DNA of 17,353 bases from Rickettsiales bacterium (GTDB lineage: Bacteria; Pseudomonadota; Alphaproteobacteria; Rickettsiales; UBA8987), in the NCBI GenBank assembly GCA_028282625.1, contig JANQHP010000078.1, forward strand, positions 1-17,353. Direction: 5' to 3'. The position numbers and the translations under genes are program-made. The notes under the pieces are model-generated. The model did no database searches and was not told the DNA's origin. It was given only the letters and a program-made list of their open reading frames with translations. Position 1 is the stretch's first letter. Each line of letters begins with the position of its first letter. Positions 1 through 6,843 of the stretch are shown in pieces.

Positions 1-687
1 CTAACCGTACACCCTGGTGCGGGAACGGGTGATGATACGCTGGTGCACGCGCTGCTTGCGCACTGCGGCAACTCACTTTCTGGCATTGGCGGCGTGGAAA
101 GGCCAGGCATTGTCCATCGGTTGGACCGTGATACCTCCGGACTCATGATTGTGGCCAAAAACGACGCAGCACATCAACATCTTTCGGATCAAATCCAGGC
201 ACGCACCCTTTCTCGTCACTATGAAGCGCTGGTCTGGGGTGTGCCCTGCCCGGAAGCCGGCACGCTTGATTACCCTATTGGCAGGCATCGAAAAGAGCGC
301 AAAAAAATGGCCGTGATGCGCCAAGGCGGTAAGCAAGCCATCACGCACTACCACACCACCCATCTACTCGCGCACAAGCAGCTTGCCCTGCTCAAATGCC
401 GCCTGAGCACAGGGCGCACTCACCAAATTCGTGTGCATCTTTCGCATATAGGGCATCCCCTGGTCGGCGACCCGCTATATGGGAGGCATTATGCCAAAAT
501 CCTACGCTCCCTTTCGGATGAAGCTGCCACCCACATCCTGCAATGTGGGCGCCAAGCCTTGCACGCCTGCCATATCGCGTTTATCCACCCGCGCACTGGT
601 GAAAAACATGCCTACACACAAAGCATCCATGAGGGCACTCCCCAAGACATCTTCCAGCTACTCAAAGCACTGCAGAACACGGTATAA
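1..687 (+). CDS. rluD: RluD-type 23S rRNA pseudouridine synthase, 5'-truncated by the window edge
   Basis: Enzyme of the RluA/RluC/RluD family, which isomerises uridines in 23S rRNA to pseudouridine. The reading frame is open from base 1, so the N-terminal part (the S4-like domain and start codon) lies outside the window; 228 codons are visible. The catalytic block GIVHRLDRDTSG is present at about bases 109-144, and the Asp of HRLD is the family nucleophile. It is preceded by the conserved TVHPGAGT and GGVERPG stretches. The later RTHQIRVHLSHIGHPLVGDPLYG block is also intact. The RluA-family assignment is very secure. The exact member (RluD rather than RluC) is inferred from similarity and from its position just before rpoH, an arrangement I recall from other alphaproteobacteria. 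It ends 81 bases before rpoH, which has its own candidate promoter in the gap. Confidence 0.9.
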   Translation, partial: LTVHPGAGTGDDTLVHALLAHCGNSLSGIGGVERPGIVHRLDRDTSGLMIVAKNDAAHQHLSDQIQARTLSRHYEALVWGVPCPEAGTLDYPIGRHRKERKKMAVMRQGGKQAITHYHTTHLLAHKQLALLKCRLSTGRTHQIRVHLSHIGHPLVGDPLYGRHYAKILRSLSDEAATHILQCGRQALHACHIAFIHPRTGEKHAYTQSIHEGTPQDIFQLLKALQNTV

Positions 688-697
688 GCTGTACTGC

Positions 698-726
698 TTG
701 AAAAAACCACTTCCGGACGCTATATA
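698..726 (+). promoter_or_regulatory. Candidate rpoH promoter
   Basis: TTGAAA (698-703), a 17-base spacer and TATATA (721-726) make a near-consensus housekeeping promoter 43 bases before the rpoH start. The preceding base makes the -35 CTTGAAA, which also matches the heat-shock sigma-32 -35 element, but the -10 is of the housekeeping type rather than CCCCAT. Confidence 0.6.
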
Positions 727-768
727 TAAACGTATAAACTCACACCATGCGACTGAAGTGATCTATTT

Positions 769-1638
769 ATGAGCGCTGCACTACCCGTACTCAGTGAATC
801 TGGCCTGTCTTCTTATATCGCACAAGCCAACCGCTTCCCTATGCTTGAAAAGCAGGAAGAAGTAGCACTCAGCCGTGCCTGGCAAGAGGAACAAGATGTC
901 GAAGCGGCCAGAAAACTGGTCACCAGCCATCTACGCCTGGTGGTAAAAATTGCCATGGGTTTTCGTGGCTATGGCTTGCCTTTATTGGATCTCATTGGGG
1001 AAGGCAATATTGGCTTGATGCAGGCCGTGAAAAAATTTGACCCTGCCAAAGGCTTTCGTCTTTCCACCTATGCCATGTGGTGGATTAAGGCCTCCATCCA
1101 CGAATATATTCTGCGCTCGTGGTCATTGGTAAAGGTCGGCACCAGCGCCTCACAGAAAAAACTCTTTTTCAATCTGAAGCGTTTGAAGCAGCGTATTGCA
1201 GGCAGCAGCAACCGCGCATTACGCATGGAAGAAGCAAAGTCCATTGCGCATGACTTGGATGTGCAGCCCGAAGAGGTGGTGGAAATGGACGCGCTAATGG
1301 AAGGCCACAACACCTCCCTCAATGCCTCCGTTGACCCAGATGGCAAGCATGAACTCATTGAGTATCTGGCCGATGAAAATCAGGACCATGAGAACACGCT
1401 GTCGCAGCATCAAACGTTGGATTACCGTCGTCGCTTGTTTTTAGACGCCATGCAGGCTCTCAATGAACGTGAGCAAGATATCCTGCAAAAGCGTCGCTTA
1501 AGCGAGCCCAGTGTCACGCTTGCCACACTGAGCGAGCATTACGGCATCTCACAAGAGCGTGTACGTCAGATTGAAAATCAAGCGCTCAAAAAAGTCACAG
1601 AAGCCATCCACCAAAACCCGCAGATTGAAGCGGCTTAA
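769..1638 (+). CDS. rpoH: RNA polymerase heat-shock sigma factor RpoH (sigma-32)
   Basis: Alternative sigma factor that directs RNA polymerase to heat-shock promoters. Its 289 residues are the normal length for alphaproteobacterial RpoH. Region 2 is intact: DLIGEGNIGLMQAVKKFDP near residues 74-92 (core binding), then GFRLSTYAMWWIKASIHEYI at about 95-114 (-10 recognition). The RpoH-specific box reads QKKLFFNLK at 129-137, which separates it from RpoD and RpoS. Region 4 carries a helix-turn-helix, LSEHYGISQERVRQIE, near 253-268 for -35 recognition. The ATG at 769 has only a weak GAAG upstream (755-758); a poor ribosome site fits a gene whose translation is often thermally controlled, but no thermometer fold was established. 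A leaky hairpin terminator may follow. Confidence 0.96.
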   Translation: MSAALPVLSESGLSSYIAQANRFPMLEKQEEVALSRAWQEEQDVEAARKLVTSHLRLVVKIAMGFRGYGLPLLDLIGEGNIGLMQAVKKFDPAKGFRLSTYAMWWIKASIHEYILRSWSLVKVGTSASQKKLFFNLKRLKQRIAGSSNRALRMEEAKSIAHDLDVQPEEVVEMDALMEGHNTSLNASVDPDGKHELIEYLADENQDHENTLSQHQTLDYRRRLFLDAMQALNEREQDILQKRRLSEPSVTLATLSEHYGISQERVRQIENQALKKVTEAIHQNPQIEAA

Positions 1639-1681
1639 ATCCACCCAAAGACTTTAACAGTGTTTAGAAATGCTTAGAGGT

Positions 1682-1716
1682 CATAGGCATGGCAAAGCGT
1701 GGCCTATGCCCATTTT
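1682..1716 (+). terminator. Possible rpoH terminator
   Basis: CATAGGC (1682-1688) pairs with GCCTATG (1702-1708) across a 13-base loop, followed by CCCATTTT. The stem is short and the T run has only four bases, so this is a weak candidate. It sits between convergent genes. Confidence 0.35.
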
Positions 1717-1746
1717 CTGGCATAAACCTCACAAGAAGCCTGTCGT

Positions 1747-2040
1747 TTAAGCGCTGTTTTTCTTGTTTGCTTGAGCCAGTTCGTCTTTGACTGCCTCACG
1801 AATATACATCTTAATCTGTTGGAGCACTTCTGGATCCAAAGATTCTTGCGATCCATAGCGGCTGGCGGCAAAAGAACTCGCAGGGCGCTTCTCTGCGGCA
1901 CCCTGGTAATTGGAGCTGTCCAAGCCCTGACGGATTAATTGACGGATGGCTCCACTACGCGTACGCACCCCTCGCTGGTCCGACCATTGGTCAATCTCTT
2001 CTATTTCTTCATCCGATAGCTGCAAGTGAATAGTACGCAT
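1747..2040 (-). CDS. Ribbon-helix-helix family DNA-binding protein
   Basis: Small predicted transcriptional regulator of 97 residues. The N-terminus MRTIHLQLSDEEIEEIDQWS has the beta-strand then amphipathic-helix pattern of ribbon-helix-helix proteins, followed by a second helix (TRSGAIRQLIRQGL, about residues 27-40). The rest is a polar linker and a charged C-terminal helix (PEVLQQIKMYIREAVKDELA). The ATG at 2040 is chosen because it places the strand at the N-terminus; an in-frame TTG at 2064 would add eight residues, and neither has a good ribosome site. It is divergent from an XRE-type regulator across an AT-rich 110-base spacer, so the two may regulate each other. The partner and the target genes are unknown. 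Confidence 0.72.
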   Translation of the reverse strand: MRTIHLQLSDEEIEEIDQWSDQRGVRTRSGAIRQLIRQGLDSSNYQGAAEKRPASSFAASRYGSQESLDPEVLQQIKMYIREAVKDELAQANKKNSA

Positions 2041-2080
2041 ATTTAGGCCATAAAATATTATCAAAAATGTACAATAGATG

Positions 2081-2108
2081 TTGACTTTATATACATTTTC
2101 TATATAAA
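2081..2108 (+). promoter_or_regulatory. Candidate promoter for the XRE regulator gene
   Basis: TTGACT (2081-2086), a 16-base spacer and TATAAA (2103-2108) lie 42 bases before the start at 2151. The surrounding spacer 2041-2150 is strongly AT-rich, with TATATA repeats on either side of CATTTTC, and could also hold the leftward promoter of the divergent gene. Confidence 0.55.
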
Positions 2109-2150
2109 AATCTACATAAATATGATTATAGCAGAAACATAGAGGTTGTC

Positions 2151-2555
2151 ATGCCAAAAACTTCATCTACCTGTAGTAAAGATGAGCAGCGTATTGGAGC
2201 ACGCATTCGGGAGCTACGCGTTCAGTGCGGCATCTCGCAATATGAACTGGGCAAACGGCTTAGTATCAGCCACCAGCAGCTGCAAAAATATGAGCAGGGT
2301 ATCAACCGGGTCACGGCTTCTCGCCTGTACCAAATTGCGTCTATATTGCAGCAACCCATCAATAGTTTCTTTGAACCCCCTTCGGCGCATTTTGCCGAAT
2401 CCAGTCGGAGTGGTCACATTAAAACGGACCGTGACTTAACCAAACTCATGCAGCTCTACCCGCGTATTCGCTCGCGCAAGTTCAAAAAGTTGCTACTAAC
2501 CAGCGCACAAATCTTTACTGAAAAACCGGAGGAAGAAGATAGCGCCTATCATTAG
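2151..2555 (+). CDS. XRE/Cro-family helix-turn-helix regulator
   Basis: 134-residue DNA-binding protein. Residues 14-68 form a typical Cro/C1 helix-turn-helix domain: IGARIRELRVQCGISQYELG, then LSISHQQLQKYEQGINRV with the standard Q-x-x-KYE-x-G core, then LYQIASILQQPINSFF. This form is common in alphaproteobacteria, where one or more such regulators have a C-terminal tail with charged helices; here the tail is DLTKLMQLYPRIRSRKFKKLL. The ATG at 2151 has a good ribosome site, AGAGG at 2141-2145. No metabolite-binding domain is present. Its target is unknown; the most obvious candidate is the shared spacer with the divergent ribbon-helix-helix gene. Confidence 0.88.
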   Translation: MPKTSSTCSKDEQRIGARIRELRVQCGISQYELGKRLSISHQQLQKYEQGINRVTASRLYQIASILQQPINSFFEPPSAHFAESSRSGHIKTDRDLTKLMQLYPRIRSRKFKKLLLTSAQIFTEKPEEEDSAYH

Positions 2556-2563
2556 GCACTATC
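2538..2563. other. Hairpin between convergent genes
   Basis: GATAG-c-GCCT pairs with AGGC-a-CTATC around the loop ATCATT, overlapping the stop codon of the XRE gene. Neither side has a proper T run, so it is recorded as a hairpin that might act as a weak bidirectional terminator. Confidence 0.3.
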
Positions 2564-2576
2564 TGGAATGGCCAGG

Positions 2577-3263
2577 TTACGTTTGGGAAGAGGCCTCCAG
2601 GGCATAATATTCTTCTCCAATCGCAATAGCTTGTCTGCCCTGCTCCACACGCCATGCGTTGGTATCACGCAACGAGTAGATACATCCGCAATATTCTTGT
2701 TTATAAAACGCCTCGCGCTTGGCAATCTCATACATGCGCGCGGCGCCACCTTCCTTACGCCAATTATAGGTCCAATATTCGATCCCCTCATAAGGCGCAG
2801 CAGCCCTGACGCCACAATCGTTGATCTGCTCCATATTTTTCCAGCGCGAAATGCCTAAACTGCTCGTAAACACCTCGAAACCATGCTCATAGGCATAAAG
2901 TGCCGTACGCGCAAAACGCATATCAAAGCACATCGTGCACCGTTTGCCGCGCTCCGGTTCATGCGCCATCTCTTTTGCACGCGTAAACCATTCCTGCACA
3001 TCATAATCGGCGTCCACAAAATCAATACCCAACTCCTTGGCATAGCGGATATTTTCATCCTTACGCAGCAGATATTCTTTCTTAGGGTGAATATTAGGAT
3101 TATAGAAAAAAATCGTGAGCTCAAGGCCAGACTTCACCATCGCCTCAATCACCTCGCCAGAGCACGGAGCGCAGCAGCTATGCAACAACACCTTCTTCAC
3201 CCCACCAGGAGGCACAAGGTCAATCTCGGGGCGCGCTTCTAGAATATCGGAAGAAAGTGCCAT
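2577..3263 (-). CDS. queH: Epoxyqueuosine reductase QueH
   Basis: Last enzyme of queuosine synthesis in organisms that use QueH in place of QueG; it reduces epoxyqueuosine to queuosine in the anticodon of tRNAs for Asp, Asn, His and Tyr. Family hallmarks are clear: VLLHSCCAPCSGEV near the N-terminus with adjacent cysteines, ERGKRCTMCFDMRF with a CxxC pair, the FTSSLGISRWKNMEQIN block, and YKQEYCGCIYSLRDT with the C-terminal CxC. These cysteines are the expected iron-sulfur ligands and redox pair. Length (228 residues) is normal for the family. The ATG at 3263 is preferred; an in-frame TTG at 3281 just after the nuoE stop is an alternative start, and neither has a strong ribosome site. It probably shares the transcript with nuoE. 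Confidence 0.93.
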   Translation of the reverse strand: MALSSDILEARPEIDLVPPGGVKKVLLHSCCAPCSGEVIEAMVKSGLELTIFFYNPNIHPKKEYLLRKDENIRYAKELGIDFVDADYDVQEWFTRAKEMAHEPERGKRCTMCFDMRFARTALYAYEHGFEVFTSSLGISRWKNMEQINDCGVRAAAPYEGIEYWTYNWRKEGGAARMYEIAKREAFYKQEYCGCIYSLRDTNAWRVEQGRQAIAIGEEYYALEASSQT

Positions 3264-3284
3264 GACAAAAAGGAGCCGCAAGGC

Positions 3285-3887
3285 CTACTCTTCAACAGGA
3301 GCAGAATTGAGTCGTTTGACCTGCGTACCTACAGGAGGCTTCTTGCCATCTTTGATCATCTGCATCAATTCTTCCACACGCTCAGGCGTGACATCCTCAA
3401 AATAATCATCGTTAATCTGCACCATCGGCGCATTCACACATGCACCCAGGCACTCCACCTCCACCACCGTAAAGTCGCCATCTGCACCGGTTTCACCCAA
3501 CTTTTTTGTGCCAGCCTTATGCAAACACGCCTGGGTAATGGCGTCGCTGCCACGCAACCAGCAAGGCGTAGTACGACACACTTGCACAAAATGTTTCCCA
3601 ATCGGCTTTAAATTGAACATGCTGTAGAAGCTTGCCACCTCGTAAACACGAATAGGCGCCACCTCAAGCAGCTCCGCAATATGGTCCATCGCCGCAATCG
3701 GCACCCAACCATAACCACCACCCTCGCTCTCACCCACCTGGCGCTGCGCCAGGTCAAGCAACGGGATCATCGCGCTTTGCTTGCGTGTTTTGGGGTAACA
3801 TGCCAAAATCTCTTTGATGCGCTTCTTATGCTTGGCATCAAAAGCAAAATTCTTTGGCTGGTGGGGAGCAGGTTCGCGTGCAGTCAT
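3285..3887 (-). CDS. nuoE: NADH-quinone oxidoreductase subunit E (24 kDa)
   Basis: Complex I peripheral-arm subunit that carries a [2Fe-2S] cluster (N1a) next to the NADH-binding subunit NuoF. The four ligands are visible: CRTTPC (C104 and C109) and CLGAC (C146 and C150), with the conserved VYEVASFYSMFNLKP before them. The 200-residue length fits alphaproteobacterial and mitochondrial forms. The ATG at 3887 is chosen over an in-frame GTG at 3899. Unusually, NuoF does not follow; queH does. NuoD lies about 3 kb upstream on the same strand, with lipoprotein genes in between. Confidence 0.95.
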   Translation of the reverse strand: MTAREPAPHQPKNFAFDAKHKKRIKEILACYPKTRKQSAMIPLLDLAQRQVGESEGGGYGWVPIAAMDHIAELLEVAPIRVYEVASFYSMFNLKPIGKHFVQVCRTTPCWLRGSDAITQACLHKAGTKKLGETGADGDFTVVEVECLGACVNAPMVQINDDYFEDVTPERVEELMQMIKDGKKPPVGTQVKRLNSAPVEE

Positions 3888-3927
3888 AAGGCAATACACT
3901 CTATGGATGCGCGCATACTACACAACC

Positions 3928-4203
3928 CTATCTTGGGAGCCAAGCATTATTATAAAAAATGCCGACCAAGGCAAGAATGCTTAGCGCCCACAACACCACA
4001 TCATAAATATGGTAGGATAAGCGGTTTCCTATGTAATAAAAACCCGTTACAACCGCACAGAGCGCGTTTATGCCAATCCAACCAAGCAGTATGGTGAGGT
4101 AAAACATAATCGCCATGCCGTACACCGCGTCCATCAGCACCATAAAAAACAAGGCCCCATAGGCAAGGCAAAGTACAATAGACCATCGTAGTATTTTGAG
4201 CAT
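3928..4203 (-). CDS. Small integral membrane protein, unknown function
   Basis: 91 residues with three predicted membrane spans: about residues 5-27 (LRWSIVLCLAYGALFFMVLM), 30-56 (MAIMFYLTILLGWIGINALC) and 66-86 (YDVVLWALSILALVGIF). No family recognised. The ATG at 4203 is separated from the stop of the upstream lipoprotein gene by one base and has GAGG about 7 bases upstream, so it is almost certainly translated from the same message. The gene ends 40 bases before nuoE. Its place between nuoD and nuoE might suggest a link with the respiratory chain, but position is the only evidence for that. Confidence 0.72.
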   Translation of the reverse strand: MLKILRWSIVLCLAYGALFFMVLMDAVYGMAIMFYLTILLGWIGINALCAVVTGFYYIGNRLSYHIYDVVLWALSILALVGIFYNNAWLPR

Positions 4204-4204
4204 G

Positions 4205-4786
4205 TTACATCCTCATATGCGCTAAAAAGCGCTGCATATCCTGTATTAAGTGGCAAGGCTTGTTAAACAGGAAGTTGCCATGCATAAGCGTGCAGCGCCC
4301 ACTCACCATCAGCATATGCTCTACATCTGAAGGTGTCGTACAACCCATATAGAAATAATGGACCGTTGCACCACCGCCAAGACTATAGGCCGGCAAAGTA
4401 GAAGAGGCAGCCTCTGCTACACAATGCTGGCCTGGAAGCGGATCTGCTATATAAGAGCTTGGCGTAAAATAGAGCGTGCCATACCCCACCTTTTTGTTAT
4501 TTGCCTGCGCCTCTCTCTTTAACACCTCATGCAGGCCTGCTTTGCTTGCCCTAGCACGCGATGCTTCATCCACATGTGCAAAAGGCACTTGGTGCACCTT
4601 AATAATGCGGTTTTGCTGCACACCCAAATCAAGAAATTCCAACGCGTTGCCTTTTTCACGCTGGCGCCACCCCTCATCTTGCGGCGGCAAAAAGCTGGCC
4701 CCTGCAAAAAACACCTTCTGTGTCTTGTTTACAGGCGTACCACACGCCGCAAGGACCAACACGAAACATAACGCGAGGAAGCGCAT
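4205..4786 (-). CDS. Paralogous lipoprotein 1 (LPPQ-W / four-cysteine family)
   Basis: 193-residue predicted lipoprotein. The N-terminus MRFLALCFVLVLAAC is a short signal peptide ending in a lipobox, with Cys15 as the lipidation site; Gly at +2 would suggest outer-membrane sorting if the enterobacterial rule applies. It is related to the genes at 4790 and 6200. Shared features are ASFLPPQDEGW at about 30-40, then four later cysteines in the contexts QHCV, YMGCTTPSD, SGRC and KPCH. It is the most divergent of the three. The start lies 3 bases after the stop of the next lipoprotein gene upstream and has AGGA 8 bases before it, so the two are cotranslated. The family is unknown to me; two disulfides in the periplasm are a reasonable guess. 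Confidence 0.78.
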   Translation of the reverse strand: MRFLALCFVLVLAACGTPVNKTQKVFFAGASFLPPQDEGWRQREKGNALEFLDLGVQQNRIIKVHQVPFAHVDEASRARASKAGLHEVLKREAQANNKKVGYGTLYFTPSSYIADPLPGQHCVAEAASSTLPAYSLGGGATVHYFYMGCTTPSDVEHMLMVSGRCTLMHGNFLFNKPCHLIQDMQRFLAHMRM

Positions 4787-4789
4787 CGT

Positions 4790-5419
4790 TTATTTCCTAG
4801 CAATCAGGTGACGGTATGTGATGCGCTGGGCCAAAAACTTCCCAAGCGTACCAACCTCACATGTCTCATCAATGGTCACCGCATATGTATTGGAAATTTT
4901 ACACGCCACGGCTGCGACCACCAAAAGAGAACGGTCTTCTGGATGCACACAGGCAGTATAATAGCTATAAAGCGAATCTCCTGCAAAAGAAGTCACCGAT
5001 CCACTGGAAACCGTCCGTCCGGTCAAACCAACACAATATTGGTCCACACCAGGATGTTCTATGGGGCGCGTCACACCTGGACCAAAACCCATCTTGGACA
5101 TATCATCCTGTGAAATGATTTGTAGCGCGCTATAAAATTTTTCTTTGGAAGCAAGCCACTTCTCTGCCTCCACTTGGTTGGTGGAGCGGAAACTCCGCAC
5201 ACTCGCCACTTCGTTCTTCATGCCCAAATGGCTTTGCTTACGAAACACCACCTCATCCGCCGTTTTCTGCATGTTCCAGCTTCCACTTTGTGGCGGCAAC
5301 ACCGAAACCCCAAGAATATGCACTGGTTGATCAGGCACTGCCGGCTGCATCGCCAATGGCATAGCACTACACGCAGCAAGCACCCCAATCAAAAACACGG
5401 ATATCAATCGATAGCACAT
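4790..5419 (-). CDS. Paralogous lipoprotein 2 (LPPQ-W / four-cysteine family)
   Basis: 209-residue predicted lipoprotein starting at the ATG at 5419 (GAGG lies 8-9 bases upstream). The signal peptide MCYRLISVFLIGVLAAC ends in a clear lipobox (LAAC) with Ser at +2. Shared family features: VSVLPPQSGSW around residues 38-48, then cysteines in the contexts QYCVGL, YTACVHPEDR, AAVACK and ETCEVG. The CVHPEDR block is nearly identical to CVHPHDR in the gene at 6200. The C-terminal GKFLAQRITYRHL also has a counterpart there. It heads a tight leftward set (this gene, lipoprotein 1, the three-span membrane protein). Its upstream neighbour is an unrelated + strand ORF, so it may have its own promoter in 5420-5538. 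Function unknown. Confidence 0.8.
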   Translation of the reverse strand: MCYRLISVFLIGVLAACSAMPLAMQPAVPDQPVHILGVSVLPPQSGSWNMQKTADEVVFRKQSHLGMKNEVASVRSFRSTNQVEAEKWLASKEKFYSALQIISQDDMSKMGFGPGVTRPIEHPGVDQYCVGLTGRTVSSGSVTSFAGDSLYSYYTACVHPEDRSLLVVAAVACKISNTYAVTIDETCEVGTLGKFLAQRITYRHLIARK

Positions 5420-5500
5420 CAAGAGAGCCTCATAGAATATCTACAAAAATTGAAGCGCACACCATTCACGTGTGGCTTAGCATTTTGTTAACAGAATCTA

Positions 5501-5509
5501 TGCTACACT
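5501..5509 (+). promoter_or_regulatory. Possible extended -10 promoter of the acidic ORF
   Basis: TGCTACACT fits an extended -10 (TGn-TACACT) about 30 bases before the ATG at 5539. No good -35 is seen at the right distance. A similar block, ATGCTATACT, occurs at 6144-6153. Confidence 0.35.
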
Positions 5510-5538
5510 ACAAGAATAACAATCAAAATAGGGCAACC

Positions 5539-6048
5539 ATGAGTGATGAGAATCACAACAAAGAGGGTACAACCAACCTTGAAGCGATCCGCGCAGGGCT
5601 AGAAGAAGCGCTGGCACTAGAAGAAGCGCTGGCAGGAGAAGAACTCTCCTTAGAGGAAATTCTGCACCAACCAAGAAAAGACAACATGCCACATATCGTG
5701 GAGCATATGGAAGTACAGCGCCAAGCACCTCTCTTTAGCAAAGATTTTTCTTTAAACAGTGATGGCGTAGATCTGGGTATTTCGTTCGATCGTCTCAGGC
5801 TAAGCAGCACATCAGAGCATCTTTCCACTGAGGGGTTAGATAAGAATGGAGACCAAGACCTAAACCTGATGTATGAAGGAAAGGGGTGGAAGGCTGGAAT
5901 TGGTGCGGATGAAAAGGAAGGAAAAATAGAAGTTTCACTCCCTTCTAACACGAAGCTAAAAGGCTCCGTGCGTCCGGATGGAGAATTTCGCCTTGGTGCC
6001 TCGGTACCACTTTTTGGTAACGGAGGTAGCAACACGCCAGAGCGTTAA
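5539..6048 (+). CDS. Acidic hypothetical protein with internal repeat
   Basis: 170 residues from the ATG at 5539, which follows a weak AGGG; 23 further codons are open upstream but read like non-coding sequence. No family recognised and no signal peptide. The N-terminal third is acidic and helical with a duplicated unit (LEEALA twice, then GEELSLEEIL). The C-terminal half alternates polar and hydrophobic residues in strand-like runs (LNLMYEGKGWKAGIGADE, KIEVSLPSNTKLKGSVRPDG, FRLGASVPLFG). That looks beta-rich, reminiscent of porin or amphipathic hairpin strands, but no outer-membrane signal is present. It is transcribed against the surrounding leftward genes, is AT-richer than nuoD, and sits next to the duplicated nuoD tail. 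It may therefore be an acquired gene. Confidence 0.6.
   Translation: MSDENHNKEGTTNLEAIRAGLEEALALEEALAGEELSLEEILHQPRKDNMPHIVEHMEVQRQAPLFSKDFSLNSDGVDLGISFDRLRLSSTSEHLSTEGLDKNGDQDLNLMYEGKGWKAGIGADEKEGKIEVSLPSNTKLKGSVRPDGEFRLGASVPLFGNGGSNTPER
5599..5634 (+). repeat. Two perfect 18-bp tandem units in the acidic ORF
   Basis: CTAGAAGAAGCGCTGGCA occurs at 5599-5616 and again at 5617-5634, an in-frame duplication encoding LEEALA twice. Exact identity of the units suggests a recent slippage event. Confidence 0.9.
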
Positions 6049-6083
6049 ATGCGTTACCTTCTTAAGGTTGCCCCTAAAAACCC

Positions 6084-6143
6084 CTACCGATCCACCTCAC
6101 CAAAGACAATATCCTGGCTATTAGGCGAAGAATCATCAATCAT
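6084..6143 (-). pseudogene. Duplicated 3'-end fragment of nuoD
   Basis: Read leftward, this stretch encodes MIDDSSPNSQDIVFGEVDR followed by TAG. The last eleven residues SQDIVFGEVDR are exactly those of NuoD encoded at 6844-8022. The twelve shared codons differ at three bases only (AGC for AGT, GTC for GTG, TAG for TAA), all synonymous. Upstream of these the match fades, but CAT-ATG (HM) aligns with the HM of NuoD's GHMLADV if two codons are lost. A stop codon directly precedes the HM. It is therefore a remnant and not a working gene. It could have been left by tandem duplication or by insertion at the 3' end of nuoD. Confidence 0.82.
6085..6119. repeat. Direct repeat copy A (nuoD tail)
   Basis: 35 bases matching 6845-6879 at 33 positions, in the same orientation and 760 bases away. 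The two copies bracket lipoprotein gene 3. The match stops sharply at the stop codon on the left side. Confidence 0.9.
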
Positions 6144-6199
6144 ATGCTATACTAGACTCAATAAAGTAACTGTGAACAACATTATTTCTTTTTTCTGTT

Positions 6200-6829
6200 T
6201 TAATCAAAGTGCCTGAATTCAATATTATCAAAAAAACTATTCACTTCCTTTTGCACATCACATGTATCGTCCTTAAAGACACTGCTCAACGTGGACTTGC
6301 GACAAGAAAGTGAGGCTACCACTGAACGACGGCGGTCATGTGGATGCACACATGTCATTACATAATCATTAAGTATATAGCCTGTCGCCATAAGGGCAGC
6401 AATGCCCTTTCCTTCTTCAAGAGCCGTAAAATACAATCGCACACAATACTTTCCTTTTTCAGGATAAACACCACCTTGAATATCTACACCTGGCTTAAGA
6501 AGATCTGAATTAAATTCAGCAATATAAGAATCTAAAGCTATCTGTACAAATTCTTTTTCCGACCCAGCCTTTTCATCCAACGGCCATGGATTTGGATCAG
6601 ATACACGAACAAACGCAATCAGTGTTGTAGTAGAGGATTTTTTTGCAGAGAAAACTACTTGCTGAGGTTCATTTGTAACAACCCCCCAACCATTTTTTTG
6701 TGGCGGCAGAACAGAGGCACCCTTAAGAAGAAAAGGCTTTGAAAAGTCATTAATTTCTTTTATCGGCACCTGCGAACTAGCACATGCAGTGATAAGAACG
6801 CAGAGAATTAATGCAACTATTCTACCCAT
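6200..6829 (-). CDS. Paralogous lipoprotein 3 (LPPQ-W / four-cysteine family)
   Basis: 209-residue predicted lipoprotein starting at the ATG at 6829, with a GTG codon directly before it as an alternative. The signal peptide MGRIVALILCVLITAC ends in the lipobox ITAC with Ala at +2. Family features: ASVLPPQKNGW near 37-47, then cysteines in KYCVRL, VMTCVHPHDR, SLSCRK and DTCDV, and the C-terminal FFDNIEFRHF. It is closest to lipoprotein 2. It starts 14 bases after the nuoD stop codon, so it is likely cotranscribed with nuoD. The gene is visibly AT-richer than nuoD and is bracketed by the two copies of the nuoD tail, which suggests it arrived or was duplicated as a unit. Function unknown. Confidence 0.82.
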   Translation of the reverse strand: MGRIVALILCVLITACASSQVPIKEINDFSKPFLLKGASVLPPQKNGWGVVTNEPQQVVFSAKKSSTTTLIAFVRVSDPNPWPLDEKAGSEKEFVQIALDSYIAEFNSDLLKPGVDIQGGVYPEKGKYCVRLYFTALEEGKGIAALMATGYILNDYVMTCVHPHDRRRSVVASLSCRKSTLSSVFKDDTCDVQKEVNSFFDNIEFRHFD

Positions 6830-6843
6830 CACAAATTCTTAAA

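Noticed and set aside
1747..2555. Toxin-antitoxin module
   Set aside because: The two genes are divergent and both are DNA-binding proteins; no toxin-like partner is present.
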